Part shown: positions 56,465-64,000 of the stretch, piece after piece
Position numbering within the stretch: the stretch's first letter is position 1
How the letters are laid out: every line of letters begins with the position of its first letter
Origin: Phialocephala subalpina
Lineage: Eukaryota > Ascomycota > Leotiomycetes > Helotiales > Mollisiaceae
Reading direction: 5' to 3'
DNA length: 64,000 nucleotides
NCBI GenBank assembly: GCA_900073065.1
Contig: FJOG01000015.1
Span: forward strand, 608,436-672,435
Notes under the pieces: model-generated
Databases searched by the model: none
The model's input: the letters and a program-made list of their open reading frames with translations, nothing else
What the model was told of the DNA's origin: nothing
Made by a program: the position numbers and the translations under genes

Positions 56465-58573
56465 ATGCTTCAGCATGCATACGCTAGATATAGTAGCTGT
56501 CTACGCTCGAGTCGTCGCTCTTTCCTGCTTCTGCGAAAGGCGACACCATTTACAAACCGCGGACAGCTCTCCTCGAGCTCCGAGTATCAGCGATATGGAT
56601 GTTCCAAAGCCTCCGGGACTTTCACGTCAACAATTGTGTCACGACCTCTGACTACGTCCGCACGCAGATCCGCCCTTCAAAGTCCAGGTGCCGTTCAGGA
56701 CGTTGATACGCGCATCAAATTTGACAATGATACTATCTACGCCCTGTCTACGGGCGTAGGAGCCAGAGCAGGTATTGCAATCGTCCGAATATCAGGACCT
56801 GCATGTCTTCAGGTAAGCAAGAAGTTGTCGATTACACGCGGAAGCTTCTTCTGGACTCCGAGGGGGATATTCCCAGATTTCTGGGAGCTTCAGCTTCCTC
56901 CCACTCCTTGACTGATGACCAACACTGACAAATGCGCAGATATACAGCGCTCTATGTCCTTCCAAAGCCCCTCTGAAACCTCGGTATGCCAACGTTCGAA
57001 TGCTCCACGATCCGTCGGACAATCAAATCGTCCTCGATTCGAGTGCTTTGGCCCTCTATTTTCCAGCACCAAATACCGTCACAGGCGAGGATGTCCTTGA
57101 GTTGCACATACATGGAGGACCTGCGACTATCAAAGCAGTCTTGGGTGCTATCCCAAAATGCTCATCCCAACAACGAACCACACGAATGGCAGAACCAGGC
57201 GAGTTCACAAGAAGAGCCTTCGAAAACGACAGGCTTGATTTGGCACAAGTGGAGGCATTGAGCGATACATTAGCTGCTGAAACCGAACAGCAACGACGAG
57301 CCGCTGTGCGGGGTAGTTCTCCCAAACTCGGACGGACATATGACGGTTGGCGAGATCAACTTCTGTACGCTCGTGGAGAGCTCGAAGCTCTGATTGACTT
57401 CTCGGAGGATCAACATTTCGATGAAAGTCCCGCAGAGCTGCTGGACAATGTCGCCGCGCAGGTGGACAAGATTATTTCGGAAATCATCAAGCACGAAGCT
57501 GCCGCTCAGCGCGGAAACCTCCTACGGCGGGGTATCGAAATCGCTCTCATAGGGCCACCGAACGCGGGGAAAAGCTCCTTGTTGAATCTGATAGTGGGCC
57601 GAGAAGCTTCTATCGTGAGTTCGGAAGCTGGGACAACAAGGGACATTGTCGAAGTGAGGTACGACATCGGCGGATATCTGTGCACGTTCGCGGATACAGC
57701 GGGGCTGAGGATTTTAAAGTCCCGTCCTACAAGGGACTTTGACTGGGACGCAGGGACCAACTCAGAAACTTACTCAAGGCTGCCCTCAGAGTCCGAAATT
57801 GTTGGGGAGATTGAGCAAGAGGGCATCCGGCGAGCAAAGGCAAGAGCCAAGGATTCCGACTTGATCATCTTCCTCGCCTCTATCGAGCGTACAGACGGCG
57901 ACGACTGGACCATACGTTACGATGCCGAGTCATTGTCCTTACTGTATGGGGACATTGAGCCACCCTTCGAGAACATCAGGCCAAAACCAGGCATAATCGT
58001 CATAAACAAAATCGATTCTGCGCCATCGGCCAGCCTCATTGTACGAAAATTCCAAGAACAATTAAAGCAAGATTTTGGGGGGAGGCCGTCACCACCTATC
58101 ATTGGTATCTCGTGCCTGGAAGCGACAATACCTTTCAACGACCAGAACAATGACCCAGGTAACATTGGGACATTTACAGCGCAACTGAAGAAAACTATAC
58201 GATCTATCACGGAAATACCCCTAGGCTCCGAAGACCTACTTGCTGTCACGGAGCGGCAGCGGCAACTACTCTCCCAGTGTAGGGAAGATCTCTTCGAATT
58301 CGTTCTCGAGGCCGGTAGCAACTCTGACGCATTGTCCGACAAGAGTAGGAACATTGATATCGATAGTATTGAGATAGATATAGTGACAGCCGCTGAGCAT
58401 CTACGCTCTGCGGCGGACTGTCTGGCCCGTATCACTGGTCGCGGTATGGCTGGCGATGTAGAAGAGGTGCTTGGAGTAGTGTTTGAGAAGTACGTATTTG
58501 ACCCTTCGAATGTCCCATCCATGTCGGGACTATCGAAACTGACAATTATCACAGATTTTGCGTTGGCAAATGA
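56465..58573 (+). CDS. mss1: Mitochondrial tRNA modification GTPase MSS1/MnmE (GTPBP3)
   Basis: With MTO1/MnmG this GTPase installs the carboxymethylaminomethyl group at uridine 34 of mitochondrial tRNAs. The N terminus is Arg/Ser-rich with no acidic residues for 29 positions (a mitochondrial presequence). The TrmE N domain follows (DTIYALSTGVGARAGIAIVR, TVTGEDVLELHIHGGPATIK, EPGEFTRRAFENDRLDLAQV). G motifs: IGPPNAGKSSLL (G1, about 321), SEAGTTRDIVEV (G2), FADTAGLR (G3), VINKIDS (G4). The C terminus FCVGK is the family CxGK end. Introns 56813-56939 and 58490-58554 keep phase. 638 aa, ATG 56465. A 35-residue insert follows G3 (about 372-410). Confidence 0.92.
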
Positions 58574-59306
58574 GACTACAAATATGGCCTGGGACAGCTC
58601 AAGATCGCAATCACTAATGCCCTGAAAATCCTGGACATTTCGAAAAGCATTTCGGTAGCGACGCGCAACAAACAGAGAATAGTGAGAGAGGAATCCATTA
58701 TTCTAAAGTACCAGCAAAGAAGCAATCAGAAACCACTCTTTCCGCCTCCCTGAAAATGCTCCAATATATTCGCCATCCCAATGCCGCTGATCAAAGTCCA
58801 TCTATCCCGACACCTGCAATGCAAAAAATCAGAAGAAAAACAGAAACTCCCATCCTTGGTCGTGAGACCATTATGCGTCTAAATCGCTGCTGGTGCAGTT
58901 GCTGCCAGCAGCTTTCGCATTCCCTTCTCCCCACCATCCCCCCTCCCCCAATTACCAGTTACCACCTCAAAAACTGACAGACAGGAGACCGAAAATGCGA
59001 CGCGATGAAATGCAGCAAGAAAACAAAAACTCCGATCCCAATGCTTCTGTCCCTCTTTGAACGCCGGTCCGATGCTTCTCAAAAAAAATTTGTTGCTGAT
59101 CCGAAAAATGCTGCCAGGTATCCATCGCTCCATCGCTATGCCCAAATCGCTTCAAATCGCTCGCTCGCTGAATCGCAGCAATGTAATCCAATAATTCCAT
59201 GCAAATGCAGACCAAAAAAGACCATCCTCCTCGCCTCGGACCGCCAACCAAAACCGACTCCTCGGGAACGGATCCTTCGGAGGATTTTCGATACCGATGG
59301 GAAAGC
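58574..59306. other. Intergenic between convergent genes
   Basis: 733 bp of 3' flank of MSS1 and of the GRGGYN gene. No supported reading frame or repeat. Confidence 0.45.
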
Positions 59307-59567
59307 TTAGTTGTATCCTCCACGTCCATCTTCTTCCTCGTCATCGTCGCCACGGTTGTATCCTCCTCGACCGGAGTTGACTAGTGGGCGGAAAGAGTCG
59401 TCATCTGAGTCGGTGGATGAGGTGTTGGGTCCGTTGTAGCCTCCTCGACCGGAGTTGACTGGCGCATTGTAGCCTCCTCTTCCGGCGTTGACTAGAGGGG
59501 CGTTGTAGCCGCCGCGGCCGAAGTTGGACATTGTGGATGAGGAAGTGGTGAAAGATGTGGAAACCAT
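59307..59567 (-). CDS. GRGGYN-repeat small protein (DUF3602-like)
   Basis: An 86-residue protein made mostly of GRGGYN units: MSNFGRGGYNAPLVNAGRGG, then three more GRGGYN and an acidic spacer (DSDDDSFRPL, RGDDDEEED) before a final GRGGYN at the C terminus, five in all. This resembles the GRGGxGN repeat family DUF3602, small fungal proteins of unknown role, some stress-induced. ATG 59567 gives 86 aa; ATG 59531 (MSNFGRGGYN) fits the repeat start better and gives 74 aa. A TATA-like TATATAC (59797-59803, reverse strand) lies about 230 bp upstream. The long upstream gap could hold extended regulation. Confidence 0.7.
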   Translation of the reverse strand: MVSTSFTTSSSTMSNFGRGGYNAPLVNAGRGGYNAPVNSGRGGYNGPNTSSTDSDDDSFRPLVNSGRGGYNRGDDDEEEDGRGGYN

Positions 59568-62500
59568 TGTGATGTTTTGTGTTTTGTGCGTGGAAAGCGG
59601 TTGGTATAATATGAAGTTCTGGTGGTGACTTTGATACTCGAAGTATGAAACTCAAAAGTTGAAGACAGTAGTGAAAGTCTTGAAGTATTAATCAATTGAA
59701 ATCGAATCGCTGAAAACCCAAATGTGAACTGAAAGACTGTAGTGAAGATACTGGTGCTGAATAAAAAAACCTCCATGGACCGAGCAACCGGTCTCCTATA
59801 TACAAAAAGTATTCGGACCTGTTCAAGTGTGAAGCCTCACCAAGCCCCATCCTGCAACAGCTCCGGCACACCAACCAGCCGTCACAAGCTCACCTAGCCT
59901 CAGGTATGAATTTGCACTGCATCGGGTCCCAGAATACTGGTGCTGATTATGTGACGCTGATTACCTACATTTGCTGTGTGGTTGCTGTGTGAGTCGAAGA
60001 CAAGGGGATTAGCAAAAATGTGTGCTGCGCAACCCAGGCAGCCCCCACCTCGAATTAGCAAGCAGCCAAATAATAATGTGCAATGTAGTCATCCAAGAAG
60101 CGCGTGAGGACACCTTCTCAGCCTTGCCCCTGTTTAGTCTTGGCCGCTTGTGTGCCTGCCTTCCTCGGCGATCCAAGAAGGGGAATGACGACTTCCTGTT
60201 GGTGTGTGTGCGAAAGAATGCAGGTACGAGAGACATTGACACAGCGGAAATCGAACGGACGAAGCAAAAACACCGTGTCGTTCCCAGCGATCGCATTTGC
60301 ATTACTTTAGTGTCCTGCGATGCATTGCCCGGGTTCGCTTTGCAATCCCCCCTTTCTATTCGCTAAGAGCACTAGATAGGGCTGAGAATGGTGCCAAGCG
60401 TTGATCTGAATGGACACAAAAATATCCTGCCCCCAAAATACAAAGCCACACATGAACAGGGTTATTTATATCCGGCCTTCTAGTGGGGATTGTGATTGGC
60501 TTTGTGTAAGTCAGCTTATGCCCATCAGCCACTTGGGTTTGGGCGTCCGGATAGCCGAGCTTCCATATCTTTTCGGGAAGGGTGTTCTTGAGGTTTGATT
60601 GGGGGCGCACCTCTCCTGCGGCCGTCGGGAAGACAGGATGTGGGATGATCTCCTGTGCGACGGTTCAGATGAGACATGAGTGGAAAATCGACGGACCGGA
60701 CCAGAGAGCTGGGAATGAGTCTTTGCGGAAATCGTTACGAAGATACTTTTGATTTCTGCCTTTTGAACAAAAGTTACAATTGCCCGCCAGTCTCGCCGAC
60801 GCTTCTCAACTCCCTCATGGCGTCCTCATGAGTAGCGCACATATCGTGAGTACAACCGAAGCCTCCGCCGGGGTTGGCGACACAGAAACCGTCGGCATTT
60901 CTTCCCTTCAGCCAGCCTCGAGATCAAAGGCTTGAACCTTAATGAATGCCTTATTTCGACGCGTCTCATTTGGCTAGAAAGCGCCACGACCCCTCTTCGC
61001 CTGTCAAACATGTGATGTGATGACAACGGCGCGGGGTTAACCGCGAAAATCTGCCTTGCCTTGTCGATGACTTGCTGATAAGCGCTCACATGTTGAAACC
61101 TTAGGACACTTTTCTTTCCTCGAGAGCCTCGAGGCTGGCTGGAATAGAGGGGTTCTGGAGTTACCGTCTCACGATCTCTCATCATCGCCGATTCATCGGT
61201 GACTTGGCTTAGTTCTGATTAACCCCTCATCGGACCAAGAGCCTCAATTTGGAGGTTTTGCGGCCTGTCCGATGTTTCTTTGACTCATTGTTGGAGAATT
61301 TTTCTGTTAGCTGAATTTCGAGGTTCTTGACAAGTTTGCCTCGAAAGAAATGCAACGTCGCAGAAGATGACAAGCGAGAGGAAGAAAGTGGTAGGGGTCA
61401 AATGTTATTCCGTTCCGCTAGCTCCCGCTTTTAGCTCGTTTCCCAAAATAACTTTTGACATTTCTATTTTCCTCCGGGACGATTTCACTTTTTTTCTGCA
61501 CACTTCGGTTCAAAATGGTTTTCTCATCGAAATCTCGATCGCATTCGCAATTCCAAGTTCTGCCTTGAGGTCGCAGCGTGCCATCACTAATTCTGTCCCG
61601 GAATACCGGAACACCGCAGACTCAATATTTCGTATCCTTTCTGTACATCGTCACCTCGTGGGGCCAAAATGCTCCCGCGAGGCGTTGAGGCTCAAGCTTT
61701 CTCCTTCCCTGTTGTCCCACGTTCTCGTTTCCTTCTGATACAGTTTTGATTCGTCCGGAATACGATCTGGGAAGCGGGTATGCCAGGGATCAACTTTTAA
61801 GTCCGCAAGGTTGAGACCTTGTCTGCTCCCAAAAGAGAGGGGAGGGAGGATGAGTAACCGTTTTGTGATCTACAAGATGCTGTGTACTTCCCTTTTCGGC
61901 GGGTTTCGTTTTCTACTTTAGGGTTGCGGCTCGCAGTTTGCAGATTTGGGGGAGGCTTTTTTCCTTTTCTGTTCTCGTGTTCTTTTCTTTCTAGATCTGC
62001 GTTGCATGCATATGCGAATGTCGTCCCAAAGGCGCGTTTCTCATCGTCGATCTATAAGCTAGGGTCATTAATCACCCACACCTTTTCTACCTTCATACCA
62101 AGATGGTGGGATACCCATCATAGTATCTGCTGCCCATGCTTGAACCTCGTCATTCCAGTAATCTTCAATACATGTATGCACATTTGTTAATAATCTCCGA
62201 TACATAGCCCAAGAAATTTCGTACCCCTCCACGCGCTCCCAAGTAGTTGATGACCCCTCTTACCCGAACCGGGTCCTTCGGTTGTCCCGGCTAAGACCGG
62301 ATCCACGGTCACAGGAACAGAGATCGGCAGGATTGCGTCCCGAACCGCATCGTTAAGTTGGCTAGCTATTATCTAAGATGACTCAGGCACTTTTTACCCA
62401 ACTTGTTCTCTCACTCTACTACTTGCGCGTCTCACCACATTCCCTTCATACGCCGATACTTGTCGTCCCCTCGTGCTGTCCTCGTGCATCGATATCCTTG

Positions 62501-63149
62501 TGCTTGGTAAACAGCCCTGAAAATTGGAGAGTAATGAGAGGAGCGGTGGTGCGCTTGGAGTGCCGATCCTTGTGCTTGGTAACCACTCTATATCCTTGAC
62601 CTTGATCATCTTCATGGACTGGGAATGTGGCCCTGACGACGCGATGTAAGGTGGGGGGAGGCTAAACGACGCACGCGCTTGCGCTCCAAGCGCTCTTCGA
62701 GGCTCTCGCGGACCGCGCTCTTACTCTTACTCATCTTGTTGTCCTGATCATTTCAGGACAATACTTTGGCCACTTGATATTGCGAGGCTGAGGATGTTTG
62801 GGGTCCTGAGGTTTGTGGATGGGACTGAATGACTACACGTTTCACAAAGTAATCTGAAGATCAGTCAGTGTATGATCGTGAGGATTATTGTGAGATGTGA
62901 GCGCCGGCGAAGAGTCACCGAAACGTGCATGAGATGGATTTGAAATCTTCGGAGTTGAGAATAATATCCGTTCCAACATCCAACATCCAACATCCATCAC
63001 GATGACAGGATCATCTCTATCTGCCTCTATCCAAACATCCACCCAATATCTACCTTTCGAATCTTTGAATGGAAAGTGATACAAGCTCATCAACTACTCA
63101 AAGCAACGCCGGACTTCCGCAACATGAAACAATCCTCATCCATCCTCCC
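59568..63149. other. Long region without a recognised gene
   Basis: Nearly 3.6 kb, the largest gap in the window. Only short frames, such as 60826-61185, occur. A 17-bp direct repeat (ATCCTTGTGCTTGGTAA) lies at 62494-62510 and 62566-62582, and a CATCCAA mini-array near 62977. A long promoter, a noncoding RNA or an unrecognised fast-evolving gene could be here. Confidence 0.5.
59797..59803 (-). promoter_or_regulatory. TATA-like element of the GRGGYN gene
   Basis: GTATATA on the minus strand about 230 bp upstream of ATG 59567. Confidence 0.35.
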
Positions 63150-64000
63150 TCACTTATTCTTCTGCAAACCAGCCTTGAACACCGGACTCTCCATCACCTT
63201 TGCCCAATCATGAAGCATAGTTGTGTTCAAAACACTAAGTCTGACTTCCTCCCCAGCTCTCTCCTTCATTTCAGCTTCATATTTCTCTATCGCCGCCGCA
63301 AGGCTCGTTTCTTTCGTTATGGCGTCGACAAGCTTTCCGGCGTCGGTTATCGAGTGGTTAAGGCCTTGGCCACGTTCTAGAAGGAATGTATTAGAAGAGC
63401 TGAACAGTTTCAGATGGAGGAGGAGGAGGCTTACGGTAAGTCATTGGATGTGCAGCATCTCCAGCTAGCGTCACTCGTCCATTGCGCGTGTCCCACTGGT
63501 GATCTGGTAAACTTGGATCCCAGACCGTCAGGTCGAAATACCAAGCTGGTTGATCTTCAGAAACCCATTCGAAGGCACTTTTCCATGGTTCGCAGTATCC
63601 TACTGATTTCTCTTTCACTTGTGCCAATCTCTCCTTATTCCCAAATTTTTTCCTTTCTTCGTCTTGTTGTTCGAGACTCGAGTTCCAGGATATGTAGAAG
63701 AAGAATGTCCATCCTTCAGGTTTGTCTATTTCAGGCGCATCTTGGAGTCCGAAGAACGCGAAATAGTCGTCTGGATGTGGTGCTGCTATGTATAAGGGAT
63801 GGAAAGAGCGGAAGAAGAGCGCTTGTTCGCGGGTGAATTTCGATTGGACGAAGGTGGCGGAGTACGGTAATCGAATTGATGACGCGAATTCTGGTCCCAG
63901 TAGGATTTTTCGTACAGTTGACCGCGTTCCATCTGCGCCAATTATCGTCCTGCCAGAGATGTGTTGGCCGTCCTCGAATATTGCAGTAACAGTCTTGCCA
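63150..64000 (-). CDS. FAD-dependent monooxygenase, 3' part (5' end outside window)
   Basis: The readable part starts with GKTVTAIFEDGQHISGRTII and GADGTRSTVRKILLG, the second FAD-contacting DG motif of flavoprotein hydroxylases (salicylate hydroxylase type), and reaches the third, GRVTLAGDAAHPMTYQRGQG, followed by LNHSITDAGKLVDAI. Intron 63377-63434 (58 nt) joins HPMTY to QRGQGLNHS; without it the frame runs into a stop. The end is SPVFKAGLQKNK with TGA at 63150-63152. The N-terminal GxGxxG dinucleotide fold lies beyond the right edge. Secondary-metabolism or aromatic catabolism are both possible. Confidence 0.8.

Noticed and set aside
60826..61185. 119-codon minus-strand frame in the long gap
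   Set aside because: No recognisable motif and no splice partner; composition looks random.
1..64000. CRISPR arrays, rRNA or tRNA genes, insertion sequences
   Set aside because: None was seen on reading both strands; the genome is eukaryotic and only MITE-like repeats were found.

Overview
This window comes from a filamentous ascomycete (Pezizomycotina; Leotiomycetes is a guess from gene content, not shown). The evidence is many short GT-AG introns of about 46-143 nt (mostly near 50) with CTAAC/CTGAC-like branch sites, genes spaced hundreds to thousands of bases apart on both strands, and fungal-only families (Cut12, DUF3684 sacsin-like, Clr5, 2EXR, DUF5672, BTB, GRGGYN-repeat protein). Splice sites were read by eye and checked by exon phase, so models are strong where a family match continues across the junction.

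Layout. 1-745: decayed alpha/beta hydrolase. 1073-5759: divergent spindle-pole-body gene cut12 and origin-recognition gene orc2. 6042-16779: accessory stretch with a Clr5-domain gene and a BTB gene that each carry in-frame TAG codons, a small lysine-rich protein, a DUF5672 type II membrane protein, a surface-protein relic and an HSL-type hydrolase. 17248-24335: a five-exon GHKL-ATPase (sacsin-like) gene with a C-terminal HELAH motif, then an MMTAG2-domain RS-rich protein. 25291-28422: tandem 2EXR/F-box-like paralogues, one broken. 28797-29818: MED6. 30017-35660: an aspartic-protease-like membrane protein without its first catalytic Asp, divergent from a repeat-rich, probably GPI-anchored glycoprotein. 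35966-41129: a GH13 enzyme with a one-base lesion, two foldback repeats, and an O-methyltransferase. 41836-46752: Cys-rich surface protein, a MITE-like element, and a degenerate FHA/kinase gene. 47276-54956: a small basic protein and a 14-exon gene. 55003-58573: transcription-factor relic and mitochondrial tRNA-modification GTPase MSS1/MnmE. 59307-64000: GRGGYN-repeat protein, about 3.6 kb without a convincing gene, and the 3' part of an FAD monooxygenase.

The most striking object is the gene at 49212-54956. One reading assembles ubiquitin-like segments, a von Willebrand A domain split by about 530 residues that contain a U-box (E3), and a C-terminal ubiquitin-conjugating (E2) domain with its HPN motif and Cys. 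That would put E2 and E3 functions in one roughly 1640-residue polypeptide. A second theme is contrast: core genes (cut12, orc2, MED6, MSS1, MMTAG2-like, sacsin-like) read cleanly, while many accessory genes carry stops or single-base frameshifts. This could be real decay of accessory genes or local assembly indels; the raw sequence alone cannot separate the two.
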